NCBI GenBank assembly: GCA_903833025.1
Contig: CAILDT010000226.1
Coordinates: 1-8,192, forward strand
From: an uncultured Bacteroidota bacterium
Lineage (GTDB): Bacteria > Bacteroidota > Bacteroidia > 2-12-FULL-35-15
Length of the DNA: 8,192 nt
Reading direction: 5' to 3'
Made by a program: the position numbers and the translations under genes. Positions 1 through 5,100 of the stretch are shown here, one piece after another. Numbering within the stretch: the stretch's first letter is position 1; each line of letters opens with the position of its first letter. Under the pieces are notes generated by a model, which was not told where the DNA came from, searched no databases, and was given only the letters and a program-made list of their open reading frames with translations.

Positions 1-2
1 AC

Positions 3-86
3 ATTGCTTTACCTATGGACAAAGCTCACCATCCGCATCAAGCAAGCCAAAAAGAAGCGCCTTTACCTAATATGCGTAAGTATTAA
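3..86 (+). CDS. 3' end of a rightward gene (partial)
   Basis: An open frame enters from the left edge and ends at a TAA at 84-86. The visible 27 residues are hydrophilic, rich in His, Pro, Gln and Lys, and end in NMRKY. They contain no recognisable domain. The frame has no stop before position 84, but 27 codons is weak evidence alone. Support comes from its stop sharing the TTAA tetranucleotide with the stop of the convergent leftward operon, which leaves no intergenic space. The function is unknown. It probably belongs to a separate transcription unit lying to the left. Confidence 0.5.
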   Translation: MALPMDKAHHPHQASQKEAPLPNMRKY

Positions 87-517
87 AAAGGTTCGGTTAA
101 ATCCACATATTTGAATTCGCTGATGGGGCAATCGTAAAACATTTCCCCTTCCGGCACTTCAAAATTGCGAACCTCAATTAATGGACTATTTTGAATTACT
201 GAAGCATTCGCCCAATACGCATGGGTTAAGTCCGAAGTTAAAGCAAAAAATAGAGTTGGCAGATTATTCTGAAGTAATTTCGCTTTGCGGTGCGCTATAT
301 GGATGGTTTGATAATCACATCTATTCCAATTCCGAACTTCAACTTCAATATATCCAGTTGGTACTCCTGATCGATAAACGACTAAATCAACTGCATACTG
401 ATCTTCATTAGGCTTGCAATCTAAGCCCCATTTCATTTTGACATAGGCCGTAACTGCATCCCTAGCTGGCTTATCGTATTTATCGTGTAAAAACTGGCTA
501 AATGCTTTAGTTGCCAT
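83..517 (-). CDS. Hypothetical protein, possible PD-(D/E)xK-like nuclease fold
   Basis: This 144-aa protein is the last gene of the leftward operon. I do not recognise a named family. It has a helical N-terminus (about residues 5-30). A strand-rich core follows, with Asp44 in AVDLVVYR and Glu58 and Glu60 in YIEVEVRNW, and then a hydrophobic strand LPTLFFALT. The layout Asp, turn, Glu-x-Glu resembles the core of PD-(D/E)xK nucleases; the usual Lys is replaced by Glu, as in the ExE of BamHI. That comparison is inference from a short motif, not a demonstrated homology. The start overlaps the 3' end of the upstream membrane-protein gene by 11 bp, and I see no clear Shine-Dalgarno sequence, so translation is probably coupled. 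Its stop overlaps that of the convergent gene. Confidence 0.7.
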   Translation of the reverse strand: MATKAFSQFLHDKYDKPARDAVTAYVKMKWGLDCKPNEDQYAVDLVVYRSGVPTGYIEVEVRNWNRCDYQTIHIAHRKAKLLQNNLPTLFFALTSDLTHAYWANASVIQNSPLIEVRNFEVPEGEMFYDCPISEFKYVDLTEPF

Positions 518-701
518 TAATGGTTAACCAAAAACAATAAGCAAAAATTGCCACAAAAACAATAGCCCCCAAAAAAGCCCCAATCCCATCCAAACTAGAA
601 GAAGTAGGACGAATAATAGCCGTAGCATATTCTGCATCTTTAAACGCCTCCTGCGTTGATTTATAGGTCTTACCGACCATACCCCATGATCTTGTGCTCA
701 T
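507..701 (-). CDS. Small single-pass membrane protein
   Basis: This 64-aa protein has a polar N-terminal half (about residues 1-38) and one strongly hydrophobic segment at about residues 39-61 (GIGAFLGAIVFVAIFAYCF and on). A four-residue polar tail follows. There is no cleavable signal peptide, so it is probably anchored by its C-terminus in the inner membrane. The start codon overlaps the stop of the upstream gene in an ATGA, and the 3' end overlaps the next gene by 11 bp, so it sits inside a translationally coupled run. Phage early regions often carry such small membrane proteins; some act in superinfection exclusion or inhibit the host, but nothing here assigns either role. Confidence 0.7.
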   Translation of the reverse strand: MSTRSWGMVGKTYKSTQEAFKDAEYATAIIRPTSSSLDGIGAFLGAIVFVAIFAYCFWLTINGN

Positions 702-913
702 TTCTCTTGTGCCTTTCCATCAATCCATTTCCAACCAAGCAATTCTTCAGTATTTTTAATATGCTTTGGCTCTAATGGTGCATATACCGCAAACCTTGTT
801 GTCCAACCGCCTTTTATGTCAGGTGTAATTTGCCACCATCCGATTGGCTCAGGAGATGCCAAAATTGTGTATTGACTCATATCTCGGTTGATTGTTAAAT
901 CGTTACCATTCAT
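698..913 (-). CDS. Small hypothetical phage protein
   Basis: This 71-aa soluble protein is rich in Trp (five in total, with WW at about residues 26-27 and WKW near residue 61) and ends in GKAQEK. I recognise no domain. ATGA overlaps on both sides (910-913 and 698-701) indicate a coupled operon position. A second in-frame ATG at codon 12 (MSQYT) could be the real start, but the first ATG forms the ATGA overlap and follows a GTGAGAA purine stretch, so I prefer it. The 20 bp spanning its 3' junction are nearly identical to the junction of the gene before it. Confidence 0.65.
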   Translation of the reverse strand: MNGNDLTINRDMSQYTILASPEPIGWWQITPDIKGGWTTRFAVYAPLEPKHIKNTEELLGWKWIDGKAQEK

Positions 914-1185
914 TTCTCACTTGCCTTTCTTAGTATTGCTCTAGCAAACTCATAATAAGCATATTTATATACAGTTTTAATGCCATATTGTTTTCCAATT
1001 TCTTCTATTTCCTCATCTGTTAGCTCTGCTTTATAAGACACATATTCCCCAGCCATATGACTAGCAGTTCTATCAAACGATTCGTCTTGTTCTTTTACTG
1101 GATGGGTATAGAGTGGAATATCTTGGTCTGACTTCCTTGCTCGGCATACTACAAAAGAATCAGGAAAGTTCTCGTAGTTATACAT
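910..1185 (-). CDS. YTHPVK / ELTDEEI-type small phage protein; start uncertain
   Basis: From its first ATG this protein is 91 aa. It contains IPLYTHPVKEQ (about residues 23-33), AELTDEEIEEIGKQYGI (about 53-69) and the C-terminus FARAILRKASEK. I recall these motifs from a widespread family of short phage proteins of unknown function. Members usually begin with EPVAWM. Here the in-frame codons just upstream of the ATG encode INNEPVAW, but they start with ATA (1207-1209) directly after the previous gene's TAA. A GGAGG sits 8 nt before that ATA, whereas the ATG at 1183-1185 has no Shine-Dalgarno sequence. The true start may therefore be a non-canonical or mutated codon at 1209, or the gene may be a decayed remnant. 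The 3' end overlaps the next gene by ATGA. Confidence 0.7.
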   Translation of the reverse strand: MYNYENFPDSFVVCRARKSDQDIPLYTHPVKEQDESFDRTASHMAGEYVSYKAELTDEEIEEIGKQYGIKTVYKYAYYEFARAILRKASEK

Positions 1186-1209
1186 CCACGCTACTGGTTC
1201 ATTGTTTAT

Positions 1210-1563
1210 TTAATAATCCTCCCCGCTGAACAATTCCCAATATTTTTCTATAGAGTCCTCTAACTTTTCTTTCAATGCTTCTATTTCAGCTTGTTGCTTT
1301 TGCATAATTTCATTATCAGAATTTAAATACTTTGTATCATTGGAAATAACTAGGTTTAATCGTTCTATCTCAGCCCTTAATTCATCAACCTTGTCTTGAT
1401 ATTCTTTAACCATAGAGCAAAGTGAGTCTTCTCTTGCTTGTTGCTGGCGTAGCTCATCCATCGCTTTCTTCAAAAAATATGCACCCTCTGGAGTTATTTG
1501 CGCATAATTTGAATAAACATTCCCTAAATCAAAAAGCAGCCTAGCTAATTTATTTTCGTTCAT
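1210..1563 (-). CDS. Coiled-coil small phage protein
   Basis: This 117-aa protein is predicted to be mostly helical, with heptad-like spacing over about residues 30-110 (LRQQQARED, VDELRAEIERLNLVI, MQKQQAEIEALKEKLED). The N-terminal 30 residues form a separate short segment (NKLARLLFDLGNVYSNY). It shares the QQAEIEALKE block with the gene just upstream, and 29 of 31 bases encoding that block are identical, so the two are probably duplicates or recombined modules. Its start lies 14 bp inside the upstream gene, with only a weak purine stretch. It ends in a TAA that is in frame with the next gene, so readthrough or a former fusion is possible. The function is unknown. Confidence 0.7.
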   Translation of the reverse strand: MNENKLARLLFDLGNVYSNYAQITPEGAYFLKKAMDELRQQQAREDSLCSMVKEYQDKVDELRAEIERLNLVISNDTKYLNSDNEIMQKQQAEIEALKEKLEDSIEKYWELFSGEDY

Positions 1564-1753
1564 CGTACCAATCCAGTCTAGTAATAATTGTTTTTTGTGA
1601 CTCTACCAATTTTAGAAGTCCTATATTAGTTTCTTTCAACGCCTCTATTTCAGCTTGTTGCTGGCGAATCGTATCTGCCCCTGCTTTACATTCAAAAAGA
1701 TTAGATAACTCATATACATGGTCTAAGTCATCAGCTAGTTCATTTGCGTTCAT
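1550..1753 (-). CDS. Small phage protein of the ELADDL-QQQAEIEALK type
   Basis: This 67-aa protein begins MNANELADDLDHVYEL and carries RQQQAEIEALKE (about residues 30-41) followed by a leucine-rich helix. From memory, an ELADxL N-terminus followed by an RQQQAEIEALK coiled coil is a recurring small-protein architecture in proteobacterial phages, of unknown function. The start follows AAAAGGGATGAT, a usable Shine-Dalgarno sequence, and overlaps the upstream gene by 4 bp (ATGA). Its 3' end overlaps the next coiled-coil gene by 14 bp. Sharing near-identical DNA with that neighbour suggests local duplication. It could form a hetero-oligomer with its neighbour, but this is inference from the shared coil only. 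Confidence 0.7.
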   Translation of the reverse strand: MNANELADDLDHVYELSNLFECKAGADTIRQQQAEIEALKETNIGLLKLVESQKTIITRLDWYDERK

Positions 1754-2082
1754 ATCATCCCTTTTCGTTTATTGCTGCTTAAAGTCTGCCAAAGTTCGGT
1801 AATTCTGACTTCTGAATTGCGTTTGTTATCTAATATCTTAAATTCTTTGTAAGCCTCAGTCCACGCCTCTATTGCTTCATTGTATTTAACGCTTGCTAGA
1901 GCCTTTTGTTCTCTTTCCGATACACCGCCCTCAGAAAGTAAAAATGAATGAGCCTTGGCTTGTTTAATGCCTTCCTCTAGCCTTTTAACCTCAGATCCTA
2001 AGATTGCATGATCTTCATCTGTGGAACTTAGAAAAATAAGGGCTTTTTCTACTCTGTCATCGTTTAAATTTTCAAGATTCAT
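1750..2082 (-). CDS. Helical hypothetical phage protein
   Basis: This 110-aa protein looks entirely alpha-helical and highly charged. Its features are VEKALIFLSSTDEDHAIL near the N-terminus, a middle section with LLSEGGVSEREQKALASVKYNEA, and a C-terminus with NKRNSEVRITELWQTLSSNKR. The TDEDHA and GGVSEREQKA pattern resembles a phage protein family I have seen next to replication and recombination genes, but I cannot name it or give a function. No Shine-Dalgarno sequence precedes the ATG at 2080-2082. Instead, a 16-codon open frame with a good AAGGAG ends 11 bp inside this gene, so translation may depend on coupling. The 3' end overlaps the next gene by ATGA. Confidence 0.7.
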   Translation of the reverse strand: MNLENLNDDRVEKALIFLSSTDEDHAILGSEVKRLEEGIKQAKAHSFLLSEGGVSEREQKALASVKYNEAIEAWTEAYKEFKILDNKRNSEVRITELWQTLSSNKRKGMI

Positions 2083-2122
2083 GCAAAACTCGCAAAGTTT
2101 TTTGAAATTCTTTAATTATCAT
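2072..2122 (-). CDS. 16-codon micro-ORF coupling two operon genes
   Basis: An ATG at 2120-2122 overlaps the upstream gene's TGA in an ATGA and sits about 9 nt after AAGGAG. It opens a frame encoding MIIKEFQKTLRVLHES, which stops at 2072-2074, 11 bp inside the 110-aa gene. It fills the only sizeable gap in this part of the operon and gives the next gene, which lacks a Shine-Dalgarno sequence, a coupled ribosome supply. It could be a leader or coupling peptide rather than a functional product. At 16 codons, chance cannot be excluded. Confidence 0.4.
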   Translation of the reverse strand: MIIKEFQKTLRVLHES

Positions 2123-2304
2123 TTCCATTCTCCTTTTTCATCAGCTCTGTTACCTCTAATCCATTGTTCCTCAAAATCTCTCACTACTTGCCAATCAAAT
2201 TTACTTTTAGCCATGTATTCCCTAAAAGCTTTTAAACCCCATTGTCTGCGCCACATAAGAAGCTGACGAACAGCGCATTGATGCTTATAACTCTCCTCTT
2301 TCAT
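2119..2304 (-). CDS. Small basic, Trp-rich phage protein
   Basis: This 61-aa protein has the core CAVRQLLMWRRQWGLKAFREYM (about residues 10-31), followed by a charged segment with FEEQWIRGNRADEKGEW. The AVRxLLxWRxxWGL and RGNR patterns resemble a small conserved phage protein found near methyltransferase or replication genes; I know of no established function. It is basic with five Trp residues, which would fit nucleic-acid contact, but that is a guess. The ATG lies 20 bp inside the 3' end of the methyltransferase gene, and the nearest GGAG is about 15 nt upstream, so expression probably depends on coupling. The AAGGAG near its 3' end appears to serve the following micro-ORF. Confidence 0.7.
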   Translation of the reverse strand: MKEESYKHQCAVRQLLMWRRQWGLKAFREYMAKSKFDWQVVRDFEEQWIRGNRADEKGEWK

Positions 2305-3424
2305 AATTATTTATTCTTTCTCCTATCCAACGCATTACAGGTACTGCCATAGAGTTACCTAATGCTTTGTATCTTGCACCACTTGGACAGTTTTCCTTAA
2401 TGTTGGTGTAATTGTCTGGAAAACCTTGTAGTCTTTCACATTCAACTTCTGTAAGCCTACGAACTGCCATGCCTGTCAATAAAGGTGGATGCTGTCCTTT
2501 TGCTAATGTATGGCATGGGTCATTAGGTTTTGAATTTGAACCATTTTGCGGTGAAGTAATGTTTGTTGTGTCCCAAACTGTATGCGATACAGCATGGACA
2601 TCAGTCTTAGTTAATGTGTACATAATATTGCTATCAGATACGCCAATACCTTGAGGCCCACCTTTATCACGACCAATTAAATTTCCTTGCATAGCTAATG
2701 GAACATTATTACCACCTGTACCCCATCTAGCAGTAACAGTAGGACTAAGAGTTATTTCTTTTACTCTACTATCTGTGCCATGATTTTCATATACAAATGA
2801 CTCTGTTTCGTAGTCATTTCTAATGCGTGTTGTAATGCACTTGGCAATTTCTTGTTTCTCTTTGCGGCTCTGTTTAATATTCCCTGACAGGCTTTCGGAC
2901 TCAAATAATACTTTTGCGGCAGATTCCCAATCTCCAAGACATCCGACAACAAACACTCGTCTGCGTCTTTGTGCGACTCCGAAGTTTTGAGCGTCAAGCA
3001 CCCGATATGCGAACCCATACCCGAGTTCAGCCAGCGCCCCGAGGAAGGAACCAAAATCCCGTCCATTTCCACTACTAAGGACACCTGGGACATTTTCCCA
3101 TATACACCACTTGGGTCTAAACTTGTCAAGAATTCCAACATAGGTAAGGGCAAGGTTTCCCCTTGGGTCATCAAGTCCTTTGCGTAAACCTGCAACGCTA
3201 AATGATTGGCATGGAGTTCCTCCGACCAAAAGTCCAACTGTGTCATTTATATTCCATTCTTTGTATTTAGTCATATCACCAAAATTGGTAACTTGTGGGT
3301 AATGATGAGCAAGAACCTGACTAGGGAATTTTTCAATTTCAGAAAACCCTACTGGTTTCCAGCCTAAATCATGCCAAGCGACAGTAGCTGCTTCAATTCC
3401 AGAGCAAACAGATAAATAATTCAT
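2285..3424 (-). CDS. dcm: DNA (cytosine-5-)-methyltransferase
   Basis: This enzyme transfers a methyl group from S-adenosylmethionine to carbon 5 of cytosine in a specific DNA sequence. At 379 aa it is full length, with the C5-methyltransferase motifs in order: motif I SVCSGIEAA (residues 5-13, cofactor binding), motif IV GGTPCQSFS with the catalytic Cys72, motif VI ENV (110-112), motif VIII QRRRR (152-156), a variable target-recognition region (about 180-315), motif IX RRLTEVECERLQGFP (322-336) and motif X with GNS (356-358). No restriction endonuclease lies beside it, so it is probably an orphan phage methyltransferase that protects phage DNA from host restriction. The recognition sequence cannot be inferred. 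Its start overlaps the upstream zinc-binding gene in an ATGA. The symbol denotes family resemblance, not the E. coli specificity. Confidence 0.95.
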   Translation of the reverse strand: MNYLSVCSGIEAATVAWHDLGWKPVGFSEIEKFPSQVLAHHYPQVTNFGDMTKYKEWNINDTVGLLVGGTPCQSFSVAGLRKGLDDPRGNLALTYVGILDKFRPKWCIWENVPGVLSSGNGRDFGSFLGALAELGYGFAYRVLDAQNFGVAQRRRRVFVVGCLGDWESAAKVLFESESLSGNIKQSRKEKQEIAKCITTRIRNDYETESFVYENHGTDSRVKEITLSPTVTARWGTGGNNVPLAMQGNLIGRDKGGPQGIGVSDSNIMYTLTKTDVHAVSHTVWDTTNITSPQNGSNSKPNDPCHTLAKGQHPPLLTGMAVRRLTEVECERLQGFPDNYTNIKENCPSGARYKALGNSMAVPVMRWIGERINNYERGEL

Positions 3425-3903
3425 TTGCCATGTATCTCTAAATTGAAGGCTTCTAACAATCTATTAGCCCAAGCAAATTCTCTTTTGTGTGTTCTGCTAG
3501 TTTCATCAATTTCTATTCCATGTTTTGTAAGTCGCTTCATTGGAAGTAAATCATTTCTTCCAGCATCTTTAATTATTCCCTTCACATTTTCAAAAGCAAT
3601 GTCAAAAGAAGTGATTTTTGCATTGCCAGAATAATAATCTGTAGCCCTTAAAAGTCTTGTGGCAGCCTCATCTATCCACATAAATTGATTAATTTTTAAA
3701 GTAATTGCATCATTTTCCATAGGCTTTTTTCCAAAATGATGACGGCAATACCATTTTCCTTGACCATCTGTCGATAAGCTCATAGACCCAGGCAAAGGGC
3801 ATCCATGCGCTAAACATCCCAGCCCTTGATACTCCCTCTCATCTTTTGTTGTATAAGTCTTGGCAAACCCTTTTGGCTTATAACTGCTCATTTCTATGCT
3901 CAT
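3421..3903 (-). CDS. Putative zinc-binding phage protein
   Basis: This 160-aa protein has an N-terminal metal-site pattern: Cys30, Cys35, Cys53 and His56 (or His55), spaced C-x4-C-x17-C-x2-H. The loop between them reads CPLPGSMSLSTDGQGKWYC. The rest (about residues 60-160) is helical and charged, with no domain I recognise. It lies between the replication protein and the methyltransferase, linked to each by an ATGA overlap, so it is probably made together with the replication machinery. A DNA- or protein-binding accessory role is possible but unproven. An alternative start is ATG at codon 5 (MSSYKP). The first ATG is preferred because it forms the ATGA junction, though neither has a strong Shine-Dalgarno sequence. 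Confidence 0.8.
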   Translation of the reverse strand: MSIEMSSYKPKGFAKTYTTKDEREYQGLGCLAHGCPLPGSMSLSTDGQGKWYCRHHFGKKPMENDAITLKINQFMWIDEAATRLLRATDYYSGNAKITSFDIAFENVKGIIKDAGRNDLLPMKRLTKHGIEIDETSRTHKREFAWANRLLEAFNLEIHGK

Positions 3904-4598
3904 TTGTTATATTTTCCGTCTATTATTTTTTGAAAATTAGATGCGTTCATTACCCATTCAAGGTCTGGTTTCCAGGTTCTTCCGTTGCTTTCAAACCCTT
4001 GGCCTAATTTTGTGTCATTTGCCATGTAATCAAAAAATGAATCCCACCAAGCAATTCCATCATTTAAGTTTCCATATCCATCTGGAGAATATTGAGATTT
4101 TTTAGATGCCTGAATCCATCTTTGCTTCATATTTGTTTGCCTTGTTCCTTCCCAAGTTCTAGGTTGAGTCAAATGAGGCAAATGTTTTTTCCATAAATCT
4201 AAAAGATTTGAATATGGACAGGGTGGGAACTTTGTTTCCACAGAAATAGGTTTATATGTCTCTGTCTCTGTCTCTGTCTCTGTCTCTGGTCTATCATGTT
4301 GATATCCTTCTGATATCGAATTGATATCAACTTGTTCTAACCAATGAGAAAGACTGCTTAAAATATTTGTAAGCTCTTGTTTTTTAAGCCTTAATCTGAA
4401 AGCAAGAATTTCCAATGAAGGCAAACATCCATCATATTCACTAGCAATAAGCCAAAGATTGATTAAAGTCTTAGAAGCTAATGGATCAAGCTCAAACCAA
4501 TCCAAATCGTCTAATAAATCACGATATAGTTTTACCCAAGGTGGCCTTCTATCTTTAAAATGCTGAAATCTTGACCAATTTTTTATTTTATAGGTCAT
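3900..4598 (-). CDS. Phage replication initiator / DnaT- or O-like protein
   Basis: This 232-aa protein probably starts phage DNA replication by binding the origin and recruiting helicase. The N-terminal part (about residues 8-95) has the pattern WSRFQHFKDRRPPWVKLYRDLLDD followed by helices that fit a winged-helix fold, seen in many phage replication proteins. A (Glu-Thr)5 linker covers residues 105-114. The C-terminal part (about 128-232) has NLLDLWKKHLPHL, WWDSFFDYM and WKPDLEWVMNASNFQKIIDGKY, a tail I recall from phage replication and DnaT-like proteins. The gene follows the Cro-like gene by one small gene, as O follows cro in lambda-like operons. It contains three 11-bp-spaced GATATC sites that may be the origin. 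Its start overlaps the upstream gene by 11 bp, with a weak AAAGAA before it. Confidence 0.8.
   Translation of the reverse strand: MTYKIKNWSRFQHFKDRRPPWVKLYRDLLDDLDWFELDPLASKTLINLWLIASEYDGCLPSLEILAFRLRLKKQELTNILSSLSHWLEQVDINSISEGYQHDRPETETETETETYKPISVETKFPPCPYSNLLDLWKKHLPHLTQPRTWEGTRQTNMKQRWIQASKKSQYSPDGYGNLNDGIAWWDSFFDYMANDTKLGQGFESNGRTWKPDLEWVMNASNFQKIIDGKYNK
4257..4288 (-). repeat. Tandem TGTCTC hexamer repeat (five copies)
   Basis: On the plus strand, TGTCTC occurs five times head to tail (4257-4286), plus two further matching bases. On the coding strand it reads as alternating Glu and Thr codons, giving the (ET)5 linker of the replication protein. A six-base unit keeps the frame whatever the copy number, so slippage would change linker length without breaking the protein. 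It ends 9 bp before the GATATC array. Confidence 0.9.
4298..4331. repeat. Three phased GATATC palindromes; candidate replication origin iterons
   Basis: GATATC occurs at 4301-4306, 4312-4317 and 4323-4328, a constant 11-bp step (about one helical turn). The outer two extend into a perfect 9-bp inverted repeat, GTTGATATC (4298-4306) and GATATCAAC (4323-4331), with the middle palindrome exactly on the dyad. Because 11 is not a multiple of three, the copies fall in three different codon registers, so protein coding does not explain the repetition. Lambda-like phages carry their origin iterons inside the initiator gene. By analogy this is a candidate binding array for the encoded initiator; the functional role is inference. 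Confidence 0.6.
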
Positions 4599-4794
4599 AA
4601 GATTCTTTCATTTTTTTTGCTTCTTCAGCATCTAAAATTAGTTGATCAGCATTTTTTATAACTTTTCTAAACTGACCAATTGTCAAAGCAACAATTCTTG
4701 GATTTTCATCCATAAAATTTTCAGCTTGAAAACATATAAAGCCAGCATCGTTAGAATAAATCGTTACTTCATCTTGTGATTCAAATTTCAACAT
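4588..4794 (-). CDS. Small hypothetical protein between regulator and initiator
   Basis: This 68-aa acidic protein has an N-terminal half with strand character (VTIYSNDAGFICFQAE) and a C-terminal half with helical character (TIGQFRKVIKNADQLILDAEEAKKM). I recognise no family. An AAAGG lies 6 nt before the ATG, a good Shine-Dalgarno sequence. The gene sits second in the leftward operon, 35 bp after the Cro-like gene, and overlaps the replication gene by 11 bp. In lambda this operon position is held by cII, but this protein shows no helix-turn-helix, so I do not assign that role. Translation coupling to the initiator is likely. Confidence 0.7.
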   Translation of the reverse strand: MLKFESQDEVTIYSNDAGFICFQAENFMDENPRIVALTIGQFRKVIKNADQLILDAEEAKKMKESYDL

Positions 4795-4829
4795 TTCATT
4801 CCTTTATCCAAAGTAAAATAAGCATCCGC

Positions 4830-5024
4830 TTACAAATAAACATCTGGTCTTAGCATCTCCCTTGTAATTCGACCTTTTGACAATTCTTCAATCTTGCGTA
4901 TATGTTTTATGGGTATGTTTGTGCGAGCTTTCCATTGATAGATAGCTGTTTCCCTAAGACCCAAAAGCTGAGCAAGCCGATAAAGGCTGCCAAACTCGGT
5001 CTTTAATTCTAAATAAATGTCCAT
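4830..5024 (-). CDS. Cro/YdaS-like HTH transcriptional regulator
   Basis: This 64-aa protein is the first gene of the leftward operon. Residues about 13-32 (SLYRLAQLLGLRETAIYQWK) form a helix-turn-helix: LAQLLGL is the first helix and TAIYQWK the recognition helix. The following RTNIPIKHIRKIEELSKGRIT resembles the second half of Cro/YdaS-type proteins, where Ile-Pro and the KIxxLSxGRIT stretch are typical. It probably represses its own promoter and possibly the divergent one. A TTGTG-N9-CACAA inverted repeat overlies its -10 box. The start follows AGGGGG with a 4-nt gap, and the 5' leader would be only about 15 nt. The position before the replication genes matches lambda cro. No CI-type partner is visible. 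Confidence 0.85.
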   Translation of the reverse strand: MDIYLELKTEFGSLYRLAQLLGLRETAIYQWKARTNIPIKHIRKIEELSKGRITREMLRPDVYL

Positions 5025-5038
5025 AATTCCCCCTAAAG

Positions 5039-5057
5039 TTGTGTTATATTAGCACAA
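5039..5057. promoter_or_regulatory. Candidate operator TTGTG-N9-CACAA
   Basis: TTGTG at 5039-5043 and CACAA at 5053-5057 form a perfect 5-bp inverted repeat with a 9-bp spacer, centred on 5048. It covers the leftward -10 hexamer and the probable start site. Size, symmetry and position fit an operator for a dimeric Cro-like protein, most simply the one encoded just downstream. No second identical copy was found in the control region. Confidence 0.5.
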
Positions 5058-5073
5058 ATAAACAAAAAAACAA
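5046..5073 (-). promoter_or_regulatory. Leftward early promoter
   Basis: On the minus strand, TTGTTT (5068-5073) and TAATAT (5046-5051) are separated by 16 bp. The -10 is preceded by TGC, giving an extended -10 (TG-n). The predicted transcript starts near 5039, about 15 nt before the Cro-like gene's ATG. The upstream stretch is A-rich on the plus strand (T-rich on this strand) and could act as an UP element. This is a sequence-match prediction only. Confidence 0.5.
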
Positions 5074-5100
5074 CAAAGAAAAAATATTTAATTAAAAGTG

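Noticed and set aside
181..411. A 76-codon plus-strand frame opposite the last leftward gene.
   Set aside because: It is antisense to a plausible coding gene, lacks a ribosome site and has no recognisable features.
2021..2266. An 81-codon plus-strand frame opposite two small leftward genes.
   Set aside because: It crosses two coupled genes on the other strand and has no start signal.
2412..2654. An 80-codon plus-strand frame opposite the methyltransferase C-terminal part.
   Set aside because: Antisense shadow of a well-supported gene.
2761..3246. A 161-codon open frame on the minus strand in another register of the methyltransferase gene.
   Set aside because: It lies wholly inside a gene whose motifs are intact in the main frame, has no ribosome site and resembles no protein family.
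4796..4825. A nine-codon frame (MLILLWIKE) in the gap after the Cro-like gene.
   Set aside because: Too short and without a clear ribosome site; chance is likely in a 35-bp gap.
5087..5096. TTTAATTAAA palindrome in the control region.
   Set aside because: AT-only palindromes of this length are expected by chance in such AT-rich DNA, and no second copy was noted.
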